The notes under the pieces: generated by a model
Database searches by the model: none
What the model saw: only the letters and a program-made list of their open reading frames with translations
What the model was told of the DNA's origin: nothing
Translations under genes and position numbers: made by a program
Shown: positions 1 through 7,452 of the stretch, piece by piece
Position numbering within the stretch: position 1 is the first letter of the stretch
Layout of the letters: each line of letters begins with the position of its first letter
Assembly: GCF_015207525.1 (NCBI RefSeq)
Contig: NZ_JADEWR010000028.1
Coordinates: 2,373 to 44,124, forward strand
From: Nodosilinea sp. LEGE 06152
GTDB taxonomy: Bacteria > Cyanobacteriota > Cyanobacteriia > Phormidesmidales > Phormidesmidaceae
Reading direction: 5' to 3'
DNA: 41,752 nt

Positions 1-2
1 AC

Positions 3-398
3 TGGCGCTCTAGAACCCAGTCGCGGCAGGCTGACTCAGCCCCGCTGTGGCAGGCCGGCTGGCTGCTGGGGCCGTGGCTGGCGATCGCGCTACTCTACGC
101 TACGGGCCTATGGGGCAACTACAACCCCGATGTCAAGCTAGCGCTAACTACGCCTCCCCTTCAAGAAATCGTGGCCAATAACCCAGTTCACGCCATTGTC
201 AACAGTATCAGCCTGGGTGATGAAGACGCGGTGTTGATCACCTTCTATACGCCTCAACCTGGTGTCGCGACCGACAATTGGCAAGCCCTAGCGCCGGGTA
301 GCTACGCCTGGGTTGCCGTTCCAGACCTAGGGACGCTACCCGCCGAAACGATTCGCCTGGGCCAGGTGCGCGACTGGGTGCTGGTGCAAATTACTTAA
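3..398 (+). CDS. C-terminal part of a membrane protein (partial, 5' end outside window)
   Basis: The reading frame is open from the window edge to the TAA at 396-398, so only the last ~131 residues are present. A hydrophobic segment at about residues 17-41, rich in Trp, Leu and Ala, looks like a final transmembrane helix. It is followed by a soluble tail of about 90 residues with no motif I recognise. The tail reads like a small beta-rich domain (…SYAWVAVPDLG…, …RDWVLVQIT). The architecture would fit the end of a polytopic enzyme such as a membrane glycosyltransferase, but nothing visible proves that. An internal GTG at 171 could be a start, but the frame upstream is coding-like and open, so I treat it as a partial gene. 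Confidence 0.6.
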   Translation, partial: WRSRTQSRQADSAPLWQAGWLLGPWLAIALLYATGLWGNYNPDVKLALTTPPLQEIVANNPVHAIVNSISLGDEDAVLITFYTPQPGVATDNWQALAPGSYAWVAVPDLGTLPAETIRLGQVRDWVLVQIT

Positions 399-537
399 TC
401 ATTGGTTGAAGTATCCGTAGAGCTGGCAAAACCTAGTGTTGTATTAGATACCACTAGGGCAGTCTAGGGGTGAGGTCAATCGCTGGTCACAGGCCGGGCG
501 CTGACCTGCATTTTTTATCACATTGGAGCACGAAATC

Positions 538-903
538 ATGGCTAAGTTTGGAGTGAAGATGACGGCAACGGTGGCCTTGGGCGCGATCGCCGTTGCGACG
601 ACGGCCACCATTGCCCAGGCGCAATCTCGCGTAGACTGGCTGCACCACGGCGAAACCATTACCTACGACGGTTACCTGCTAGCCGATGAGGCCGTCTTTG
701 CCGCCTGCGATAACGACTGTGCCGACCTGGATATGTTTCTTTACGATGCTGCTACGGGTGAACTGGTAGCCTCAGACACCCTGGTCGATGCTGTGCCCGT
801 GGTGGTGGCCCCCTACGAGGGCGATTTCTTGATTGAGGTGGTAATGGCCAGCTGCAGCCTCGAACCCTGCGAAACCTGGACAGATTCGGACGCTGGCTTT
901 TAG
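538..903 (+). CDS. Small secreted protein of unknown function, four cysteines
   Basis: This 121-residue protein starts at ATG 538, which has GGAG about 8 bases upstream; an in-frame ATG at 523 lacks a good ribosome site. Residues 1-27 form a typical signal peptide: a basic start, an Ala/Val/Thr-rich core and an AQA cleavage box. The mature part is acidic and has four Cys in two close pairs (AACDNDCAD and ASCSLEPCE), suggesting two disulfides in the periplasm or outside the cell. The order of elements recalls small secreted domains that bind ligands through beta strands, but I do not recognise the family. It stands alone and ends just before a bidirectional terminator. Confidence 0.75.
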   Translation: MAKFGVKMTATVALGAIAVATTATIAQAQSRVDWLHHGETITYDGYLLADEAVFAACDNDCADLDMFLYDAATGELVASDTLVDAVPVVVAPYEGDFLIEVVMASCSLEPCETWTDSDAGF

Positions 904-941
904 GGAAGAGCTGAATTTCTCTCAAACCTAATTAAATGAAG

Positions 942-975
942 AAAAAAGGCAGGGGCGATCGCCCCTGCTCTTTTG
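942..975. terminator. Bidirectional rho-independent-type terminator built on a HIP1 site
   Basis: A perfect 20-base palindrome at 949-968 has the HIP1 octamer GCGATCGC at its centre. It is flanked by A6 on the left and CTCTTTTGTTT on the right, so it can end transcription from both convergent genes (538-903 + and 1017-1388 -). Confidence 0.65.
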
Positions 976-1016
976 TTTGAGAAATTCCGTTGGGTTCACT
1001 GGGAAAAGTTGGGCCT

Positions 1017-1388
1017 CTATCCCCCATGAGGGAACGCTGGCAGGGGCAATCCGTTGAGACGCAAAAACGTCAGCTTGTCCCAATAGCCGCGCTGAAAGAC
1101 GATTTTTCCGTCCAGAATGTGAAAAAAGCCACATCCTTGTAGACCCAAAGGATCGCGCCATTCGAGAATTGCCCACTCCCCGTCCTGGAAAATTTGCTCA
1201 ACGATGCAGACCATGTCGGCCTGGGCAAACTCCGCCGAAAACATGTCGCGAATGGCATCGCGACCAACAACGGGCACATTGGCGACTTGATGGTTAACGG
1301 CATCGTCGCTGTAGAAAGCTGCTAAACCATCCGCATCGTGACGGTTAAACGTATCAACCCAAAGCTTGATGAGATCTCGCGGTTCCAT
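1017..1388 (-). CDS. SnoaL-like / NTF2-fold protein
   Basis: This 123-residue protein has the features of the SnoaL-like (NTF2-like) family: an N-terminal helix with LWVDTFNRHDADGLAAFYSDDAV, then VPVVGRDAIRDMF, and a strand-rich second half with a GxFHILDGKI motif. The cone-shaped fold holds a small hydrophobic ligand or acts as an enzyme (isomerase, cyclase or dehydratase); the substrate cannot be told from sequence. Length matches the usual 110-140 residues. The protein is cytoplasmic, with no signal peptide. It lies 39 bases downstream of uvrA on the same strand and could be read through from it, but has its own ATG next to GGTTCCATGG. Confidence 0.8.
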   Translation of the reverse strand: MEPRDLIKLWVDTFNRHDADGLAAFYSDDAVNHQVANVPVVGRDAIRDMFSAEFAQADMVCIVEQIFQDGEWAILEWRDPLGLQGCGFFHILDGKIVFQRGYWDKLTFLRLNGLPLPAFPHGG

Positions 1389-1427
1389 GGCCGTCTATGG
1401 GTGCAGGTGTCTCCTAGTCGGTGTTGC

Positions 1428-4400
1428 CTAAGATACCGATGCCGCTTTATCCACAGCAGGGTGCTGCTCTAGCACCTTGGCCAGGTACTTGCCGGTGTAG
1501 GAGCCGGGCACCTGAGCCACCTCTTCGGGTGTGCCCACCGCGATTAGCTCGCCGCCGCGATCGCCCCCTTCCGGGCCCAGGTCAATGATCCAGTCAGAGC
1601 AGCGAATTACATCTAGGTTGTGCTCAATGGTGAGCACCGAGTTGCCCTTATCCACCAGGCGCTGCACCACGTCCAGCAGCTTGTGCACGTCGTAGAACGA
1701 CAGCCCCGTGGTCGGCTCATCGATCAGGTACAGGGTTTTGCCGGTCGAGCGGCGGGCCAGCTCTGAGGCCAGCTTCATGCGCTGGGCCTCGCCACCGGAG
1801 AGGGTGGGGGCGGTCTGCCCCAGGCGAATGTAGCCCAGGCCCACGTCCACCATCGTTTGCAGGCGGCTGGCGGCCTGGGGAATATTCTCGAAAAAGGCCA
1901 GGGCTTCTTCGGCGGTCATGTTCAGCACGTCGGAGATATTTTTGCCCTTGTAGGTGACCTGCAGGGTGTCGCGGTTGTAGCGCGCCCCCTTGCACACCTC
2001 GCACTGCACGTACACGTCGGGCAAAAAGTTCATCTCAATGACGTTGACGCCCTGGCCGCCGCAGGCCTCGCAGCGCCCGCCCTTAACATTGAAAGAAAAC
2101 TGGCCCGCCTTGTAGCCCCGCGCCTTGGCCTCGATGGTTTCGGTGAACAAGTTGCGGATCACGTCGAACACGCCGGTGTAGGTGGCGGGGTTAGAGCGGG
2201 GTGTGCGGCCAATCGGCGACTGGTCGATCACAATTACTTTGTCCAGCGCCTTCAGCCCGTCGAGCTTGTCCATGTGCTTGGGGAAGGGTACCTTGCTGCC
2301 AAAGTGGTGCTGCAGCGCGGGGTAGAGAAGCTCGTTGATCAGGGTCGATTTGCCAGAACCCGAGACGCCAGTAACGCACACTAGCGCCCCCAAGGGAATG
2401 TCGATATCCAGGTGCTTGAGGTTGTTGCGGTGGGCATTTTTGAGGGTTAGCGATCGCCCGTTGCCCGGTCGCCGCGACCCTGGGGTAGGGATAGAAACTC
2501 GCCCCGATAGGTAGGCCCCGGTGAGGGAATCCTTGGCGGTCATCAGGGTTTTGAGATCGCCCTCGGCGACGATCGCCCCGCCGTGAATACCCGCTCCAGG
2601 ACCAATATCGACTAAGTGATCGGCGGCCCTAATCGTGTCTTCGTCGTGCTCGACCACGATCAGAGTATTGCCCAGGTCGCGCAGGCGGGTGAGGGTGTTG
2701 AGCAGGCGATCGTTGTCGCGCTGGTGCAGACCAATGCTGGGCTCGTCGAGCACGTAGAGTACGCCCGTGAGGCCCGAGCCAATCTGGGTGGCCAGGCGAA
2801 TGCGCTGGGCCTCGCCACCGGAGAGGGTCATCGCCGTGCGGTGCAGGGTGAGGTAGTCGAGGCCGACATCCATCATGAACTGGAGGCGGGCGCGAATTTC
2901 GCGCAGTACCAGCGCCCCGATCTGGAGCTGCCGGGCCGAGAGCTTAGGCGAATTGCCCTCTTCGCCCACCACCTCTTCGCCTACCAAAATGCGAATGCGC
3001 TTGAGGCACTCGCGAATGGAGACGTTGGTGAGGTCGCTGATCGAGTGAGGGCCAATGCGTACCGCGTTGGACTCGGGTTTGAGTCGGGTGCCCCGGCAGA
3101 CCTCGCAGGTCTGGTCGATCAGGTACTTTTCGAGCTTTTGCTTGTGCAGCTCGGAGGTGCTGTCTTTGTACTGGCGATCGAGGATGGGCAGCACGCCCTC
3201 GTACTGGCGGTGGTAGCCCTTGCGATCGCGGTAGCGCGAGTCGGACTCAATGTAGATTTTCTCATCGCTGCCGTGGAGCACAATGTGCTGCTGCTCGGGG
3301 GTGAGCTGGTCCCAGCGGCTCTGGATTTCAAAGCCGAAGGCCTGGCCGACGCTGTAGAGCAGGGAGAAGTAGTAGGTGTTGTCTTTCTCTGACCAGGGGG
3401 CGATCGCAGCATACACCGGCAAGGATGGATCCGGCACCACCAGCTCGGCGGAAAACGTCCGCAGGCTGCCTAAGCCGTGGCAGTTGGGGCAGGCCCCGTA
3501 GGGCGAGTTAAAGGAGAACAGCCGGGGCGACAGCTCTTCCATGACTGCACCGTGCTCGGGGCAGGCGAAGTTTTCCGAAAAGACAAGCTCTTTGGGCAAC
3601 CCGTAGCTGCCCTCGGCCTCAGCCGCCTGGGGCAGACGATCTGAGATTGACACCACATTGCTGCCGGGAGCCGGGGCCTCGGCGGTTTGGGGCTTGTCCG
3701 ACAAGATCTCAATTACCGCGATCCCCTCCGATCGCTTCAGACAGGTACGCAGCGAATCGGCCAGTCGGTCCTCCAGCCCTTCTTTTTTAACCAGGCGATC
3801 GACCACCACCTCGACATTGTGGCTGTAGTTTTTGTCCAGCTCGATATTGTCAGTCAGCTCCCGCAGCTCCCCATTCACCCGCACCCGCACAAAGCCCTCG
3901 GAAGCCAGGCTGGAGAGCAGCTTTTTGTGGGTGCCCTTTTTGCCCCGCACCACCGGGGCGAGAATCTGGAAGCGGGTGCGATCGGGCAGTTCCATAATCC
4001 GATCGATCATCTGGTCGATGGACTGGGGGGAAATGCTGCGATCGCAGTGGGGGCAGTGAGGGTCGCCCGCCCGCCCGTAGAGCAAACGCAGGTAGTCATA
4101 GATCTCAGTAACCGTGCCCACGGTGGAGCGGGGGTTGTGGGAGGTCGATTTTTGGTCGATGGAAATGGCCGGGCTCAGCCCCTCGATCGCATCCACATCA
4201 GGCTTATCCACCTGGCCTAAAAACTGGCGGGCGTAGGCGCTGAGTGACTCCACGTAGCGGCGCTGCCCCTCGGCAAAAATGGTGTCAAAGGCCAAAGACG
4301 ACTTGCCCGATCCCGACACCCCCGTAAACACAATCAGCTGATTGCGGGGAATCTCTAGATCCAGGTTCTTGAGGTTGTGCTGGCGCGCCCCGCGAATGCG

Positions 4401-4562
4401 AATCACATTGTCGTCGATGGCGGCGTGGTGGTGGGCCAGACCTGGGGTGGAGCTATCGGTTCGGGCGCTGTTGCCATTTTGAGAATGAGCACCATCCTTG
4501 CTGGACGCTTGGCCTTTTTTAGCGGCGGCGGTTTTCTTAGCAGAAGCGTCCGATTTGGGCAT
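1428..4562 (-). CDS. uvrA: Excinuclease ABC subunit A
   Basis: This 1044-residue protein is the damage-sensing ATPase of nucleotide excision repair; UvrA2 loads UvrB on lesions. Two ABC ATPase modules are visible. The first has Walker A GVSGSGKSS (~81-89) and signature LSGGEAQRIRLA. The second has Walker A GVSGSGKST and signature LSGGEAQRMKLA, followed by the LIDEPTTGL Walker B. Zinc-module cysteines are seen as CPEHG…CPNC and as CEAC…CEVC with 19 residues between the pairs. The N-terminus carries about 50 extra Lys/Ala/Ser-rich residues before the conserved VIRIRGARQHNLKN, longer than the classical ~940-residue form. It is the first gene on its strand, with a TTGACA-like promoter upstream. 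Confidence 0.97.
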   Translation of the reverse strand: MPKSDASAKKTAAAKKGQASSKDGAHSQNGNSARTDSSTPGLAHHHAAIDDNVIRIRGARQHNLKNLDLEIPRNQLIVFTGVSGSGKSSLAFDTIFAEGQRRYVESLSAYARQFLGQVDKPDVDAIEGLSPAISIDQKSTSHNPRSTVGTVTEIYDYLRLLYGRAGDPHCPHCDRSISPQSIDQMIDRIMELPDRTRFQILAPVVRGKKGTHKKLLSSLASEGFVRVRVNGELRELTDNIELDKNYSHNVEVVVDRLVKKEGLEDRLADSLRTCLKRSEGIAVIEILSDKPQTAEAPAPGSNVVSISDRLPQAAEAEGSYGLPKELVFSENFACPEHGAVMEELSPRLFSFNSPYGACPNCHGLGSLRTFSAELVVPDPSLPVYAAIAPWSEKDNTYYFSLLYSVGQAFGFEIQSRWDQLTPEQQHIVLHGSDEKIYIESDSRYRDRKGYHRQYEGVLPILDRQYKDSTSELHKQKLEKYLIDQTCEVCRGTRLKPESNAVRIGPHSISDLTNVSIRECLKRIRILVGEEVVGEEGNSPKLSARQLQIGALVLREIRARLQFMMDVGLDYLTLHRTAMTLSGGEAQRIRLATQIGSGLTGVLYVLDEPSIGLHQRDNDRLLNTLTRLRDLGNTLIVVEHDEDTIRAADHLVDIGPGAGIHGGAIVAEGDLKTLMTAKDSLTGAYLSGRVSIPTPGSRRPGNGRSLTLKNAHRNNLKHLDIDIPLGALVCVTGVSGSGKSTLINELLYPALQHHFGSKVPFPKHMDKLDGLKALDKVIVIDQSPIGRTPRSNPATYTGVFDVIRNLFTETIEAKARGYKAGQFSFNVKGGRCEACGGQGVNVIEMNFLPDVYVQCEVCKGARYNRDTLQVTYKGKNISDVLNMTAEEALAFFENIPQAASRLQTMVDVGLGYIRLGQTAPTLSGGEAQRMKLASELARRSTGKTLYLIDEPTTGLSFYDVHKLLDVVQRLVDKGNSVLTIEHNLDVIRCSDWIIDLGPEGGDRGGELIAVGTPEEVAQVPGSYTGKYLAKVLEQHPAVDKAASVS

Positions 4563-4592
4563 GTCTGGGGGCTTGGTGACAACGCATGTACC

Positions 4593-4619
4593 AATTTAAC
4601 ATTTTTCAATACTTGTCAA
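4593..4619 (-). promoter_or_regulatory. Possible uvrA promoter
   Basis: On the minus strand, TTGACA (4614-4619) is followed 15 bases later by TAAATT (4593-4598), about 30 bases before the uvrA start. The spacer is shorter than ideal. No clear LexA box was seen. Confidence 0.3.
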
Positions 4620-4639
4620 GGTTTGAACAACCTAGCGGG

Positions 4640-4883
4640 CAGGGCAAACGCATACTCGGCGAGTAGGGATACTAATGGATAAGTTTGACATCGAGGCTAT
4701 CCATGTCCCCTTCAGTGCCACCGACCGATTCACTGTTAAGCCACTTTGGGGGTCTAGAGGATCCTCTAGACCCCCAAAGTGGCTTAACAGTGAATCGGTC
4801 GGTGGCACTGAAGGGGACATGGATAGCCTCGATGTCAAACTTATCCATTAGTATCCCTACTCGCCGAGTATGCGTTTGCCCTG
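4640..4883. repeat. Perfect 244-bp palindrome without spacer
   Basis: Positions 4640-4883 read the same on both strands: two 122-base arms meet at 4761/4762 in TCTAGAGGATCCTCTAGA with no loop. I checked the arm ends; the first mismatch is just outside, at 4639/4884. Each arm contains a 13-bp mini-palindrome TACTCG-N-CGAGTA (4653-4665 and 4858-4870). A 58-codon frame (4675-4851, and its mirror on the minus strand) runs through the centre, but it exists because of the symmetry and I do not call it a gene. The element lies between the uvrA promoter and a toxin-antitoxin relic. It may be a real cruciform-forming inverted duplication or an assembly or amplification artefact. Confidence 0.9.
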
Positions 4884-4934
4884 TGGTACAACCGTGGAGG
4901 TATGGCCAGGGTAGCCGTTCTAGGGGCAGCCGGG

Positions 4935-5257
4935 ATGAAGACAGCTATGTCAATTCCTGATGGGGTGTTTGAGGCGGCGGCAATCGCTCAGCAGTTGGGG
5001 GTGTCGCGCAGTGAGTTGTATACCAATCGTCCATGCCGCTAGCGCGGCACCCCCAACGATAAAAACAGCGATAGCCGATCCCTGAGCGAAGTCGAAGGGA
5101 CGGCTATTTATAGAGCAAATCCCTCCAGGCATATTTAAAGAAATACAGCCGGAAGCAAAGGCTGCAACAGCTGAATCAGGTCTATTCCGAAGAATCGTCT
5201 GAGCTTGACCCCGTGCTGGCGAAAATGCAGACCATGACGCTGGCCCACGAGTTGTAA
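4935..5257 (+). pseudogene. Toxin-antitoxin antitoxin gene (ribbon-helix-helix/MazE-like), interrupted by a small insert
   Basis: The ATG at 4935 opens MKTAMSIPDGVFEAAA…LGVSRSELYT, the look of a short RHH-type antitoxin, but the frame runs into TAG at 5040. The lost half resumes at 5119-5257 as …SLQAYLKKYSRKQR… to …TLAHEL. Removing 92 bases (5027-5118) restores one frame of 76 codons plus stop, reading across the join ELYT-KSLQAYL. The end, TAATG (5255-5259), looks like the stop/start overlap with a toxin gene. The possible toxin start continues for only ~14 codons and then runs into the convergent ABC gene, so the toxin is missing. Family assignment rests on recognition of the N-terminal pattern only. 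Confidence 0.75.
5027..5115. mobile_element. ~89-bp hairpin-rich insertion (MITE/REP-like) with CAA target duplication
   Basis: This stretch interrupts the antitoxin gene and is flanked by CAA on both sides (5024-5026 and 5116-5118). It holds two hairpins. The first is ATGCCGC-TAGC-GCGGCA with outer ATCGT/ACGAT pairing. The second, at about 5071-5108, is ATAGCCG…CGGCTAT around CCCT-TGAGCGAAGTCGA-AGGG. The inner TGAGCGAAGTCGAA word recurs near 12474 and 12498. It has no coding capacity, so movement would need a transposase supplied elsewhere. Confidence 0.65.
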
Positions 5258-5261
5258 TGCC

Positions 5262-7040
5262 CTATCTCAAGCCCGACTGCACCCGCCATAGGCTGGCGTA
5301 GATGCCGTTCATTTCTAGCAACTCCTCATGGCGGCCCCGCTCAACGATCTCGCCGTAGGCCATTACGTAGATGCAGTGGCAGTGGCGAATGGTGGAGAGG
5401 CGGTGAGCGATCGCCAGCGTAGTCCGGCCCTGGGTAATTACCGCCAGCGATCGCTGGATCGCTGCCTCGGTCTCGTTATCTACCGCTGAGGTGGCCTCAT
5501 CCAGCACTAAGATGGGCGGGTCTTTGAGAATGGCGCGGGCGATCGCCAGGCGCTGCCGCTGTCCCCCCGAGAGCTTCTGCCCCCGCTCGCCCACAATGGT
5601 GTTGTAGCCCTCGGGCATTTGAACGATAAACTCGTGGGCCTCCGCCAGCTTAGCGGCGTGAAGAATTTCGTCGGGGGTGGCGTCAAAGCTGCCGTAGGCG
5701 ATATTCTCGGCCACGGTGCCCGAAAACAAAAACACGTCCTGGCTGACCAGGCCGATACAGCGGCGCAGATCCTGGGGCAGCAGGTCTTGAATCTCTTGGC
5801 CATCAACCAAAATGCGGCCCTGCTGAGGCTGATAAAAGCGCAACAGCAGCTTGACCAGGGTGCTCTTGCCCGAGCCGGTAGCTCCCACCACACCAATACT
5901 CTGCCCGGCAGGGATGTGCAGCGACAGATTTTTCAGCACCGGCTGGCGACTGGCGTAGGCAAAGCTGACATTCTCGTAGCGCACGTCGCCCTTCACTTGC
6001 TCCACCGGCAGCGGATTGCGCCCCGGCACCAGCTCAATCGGCTCATCCAGCAGGCCCAGCACTCGGCGCACCGAAGCCATCGCCCGCTGGTACTCATCCA
6101 TAATTTCGCTCAGCTGGGTAAAGGGCCACAGCAGCCGCTGCACAATAAATACCAAAAAGCCGTAGGTACCTGCCGACAGACTGCCGTTGGCCACCGCCAT
6201 ACCACCCAAATACAGCATGGCGGTAAAGCCCACCAGAATTACAATGCGAATTAGCGGCACAAAGGCGGCACTGAGGGCGATCGCCCGGCGGTTGCTGCGG
6301 CGGTAGGCATCGCTATCCTGGGAGACGCGATCGCGCTCGTACCCCTCCGCCGTAAAGCTCTTGATGGTGGCAATGCCCGATAGGTTGTTGGCCAACCGCC
6401 CGCTGATCAGCCCCGCCTTGTCGCGCACCTGGGCGTAGCGCGGAGCCAGCCGCCGCTGAAACGCGATCGACCCCCCCAGCACAAAGGGAATCGGCAGCAT
6501 CGCCATCCACGACACCTCTGGGGCCAAGATCAAAAACGTCGCCCCCACCCAAATCACTGTGGTAAAAAACCGCAGTAGGTTGTGCGCCCCAGTATTCAAA
6601 AACCGCTCCAGCTGGTTGATGTCGTCGTTAAGAATCGACAGCAGACCGCCTGTGCTGCGGTCTTCAAAGTAGCTGAGATCTTGCGCTTGCAGGTGGCTAT
6701 AGGTGTCAACGCGCAGGTCATGCTGGAGGTTCTGGGCCAGGTTGCGCCACAGCCAGGCATAGATATACTCGCTCAGCGACTCCAGACTCCAGATCAAAAA
6801 CGTCAGCGCCGACAACACCCCCAGCTGCCCCGCAATGCTGGTGATCCCCACCTGGGCAATCAGCGAGTTTTCGGTGTTTGTCACCACATCAATGGCAATA
6901 CCAATCAGGTAGGGCGGAGCCAGGTCAAAGATGGTGTTGAGAATGGAATTGGCGATCGCACCCCAAATCTGCGGCCGGTAGTTGCGCCCGTAGCGCAACA
7001 GCCGTTGTAGCGGGTGCCTTGCTGCTTGAATACTGGCCAT
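5262..7040 (-). CDS. ABC exporter, fused permease and ATPase (MsbA/MDR-like)
   Basis: From the ATG at 7040 this is a 592-residue half-transporter. Residues ~30-310 form the six-helix exporter domain (…LAPPYLIGIAIDVVTN…, LSILNDDINQLERFLNTGA). The C-terminal ATPase shows Walker A GATGSGKST, Q-loop LVSQDVFLF, signature LSGGQRQRLAIARAIL, Walker B PILVLDEATSAVD and H-loop AIAHRLST. It should work as a dimer in the membrane, exporting a lipid, peptide or drug; the substrate is unknown. The open frame extends upstream to 7190, but that extra ~50-codon part is made of repeat DNA (see 7041-7452), so I prefer the internal ATG. It is convergent with the antitoxin relic. Confidence 0.9.
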   Translation of the reverse strand: MASIQAARHPLQRLLRYGRNYRPQIWGAIANSILNTIFDLAPPYLIGIAIDVVTNTENSLIAQVGITSIAGQLGVLSALTFLIWSLESLSEYIYAWLWRNLAQNLQHDLRVDTYSHLQAQDLSYFEDRSTGGLLSILNDDINQLERFLNTGAHNLLRFFTTVIWVGATFLILAPEVSWMAMLPIPFVLGGSIAFQRRLAPRYAQVRDKAGLISGRLANNLSGIATIKSFTAEGYERDRVSQDSDAYRRSNRRAIALSAAFVPLIRIVILVGFTAMLYLGGMAVANGSLSAGTYGFLVFIVQRLLWPFTQLSEIMDEYQRAMASVRRVLGLLDEPIELVPGRNPLPVEQVKGDVRYENVSFAYASRQPVLKNLSLHIPAGQSIGVVGATGSGKSTLVKLLLRFYQPQQGRILVDGQEIQDLLPQDLRRCIGLVSQDVFLFSGTVAENIAYGSFDATPDEILHAAKLAEAHEFIVQMPEGYNTIVGERGQKLSGGQRQRLAIARAILKDPPILVLDEATSAVDNETEAAIQRSLAVITQGRTTLAIAHRLSTIRHCHCIYVMAYGEIVERGRHEELLEMNGIYASLWRVQSGLR

Positions 7041-7452
7041 AGATGCCCTAACTGCAAAGGCTAATAGTGTAACCAACCCAAGATCGGTTTTGGATTTTGG
7101 ATTGGCGATTTTGGATTTGCCCCAAGTCAGAATGACCACCGTCGTAATGTAGAAGGTGGGCATTGCCCACCCTACGATCAGCCAGTTCATTGCATCAAAG
7201 CTGCCAATCGGTCAATTTGCAAAACAGACGTTTAAACCGATGATCGGTCAATCCTTTCCGTGAGGTGCAGGACGACGGAACGTCCTGCTCGATGGGGGTC
7301 TGGGGCCAGCGAAATGGCCCCAGCAGTAGATTTGGCTTTTGCCCCCAATTGTGCACCGCTCAGCCAGCAAGATACCCGACACCGTAGGCGGTGCATTGCG
7401 GCCCTTAAATCTTGAACAACGCTCCTAGGTAGGGTCTGGCCGCGAATGCACC
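7041..7452. other. Non-coding gap with short repeats and hairpins
   Basis: This 412-base gap between hom and the ABC gene has a degenerate TTGGATTTTGGATTGGCGATTTTGGATTT run (7089-7118), a hairpin repeat at 7155-7178, and a second hairpin at 7267-7288 (GCAGGACG / CGTCCTGC, 6-base loop). The second hairpin could end the hom transcript but lacks a T run. No gene was seen. Confidence 0.6.
7155..7178. repeat. Dispersed hairpin repeat, copy 1
   Basis: GGTGGGCA-T-TGCCCACC followed by CTACGAT. A second copy at 26533-26556 matches 23 of 24 bases, including the tail outside the stem. This marks a dispersed repeat rather than a chance hairpin. Confidence 0.65.

Noticed and set aside
2616..3392. Long antisense frame of 258 codons inside uvrA
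   Set aside because: It is a GC-rich shadow of a well-conserved gene on the other strand; the same applies to other antisense frames in uvrA, petH, codA, sigma and porin genes.
4750..4773. Vector polylinker (GGATCCTCTAGA resembles a cloning-vector site)
   Set aside because: Only the central ~12 bases match; the sequence outside does not continue as a polylinker, so vector contamination is not supported, though an artefact is not excluded.
4632..4960. Open frames of 58-91 codons running through the palindrome on both strands
   Set aside because: They are the same sequence read twice because of the palindrome symmetry; there is no independent sign of coding.
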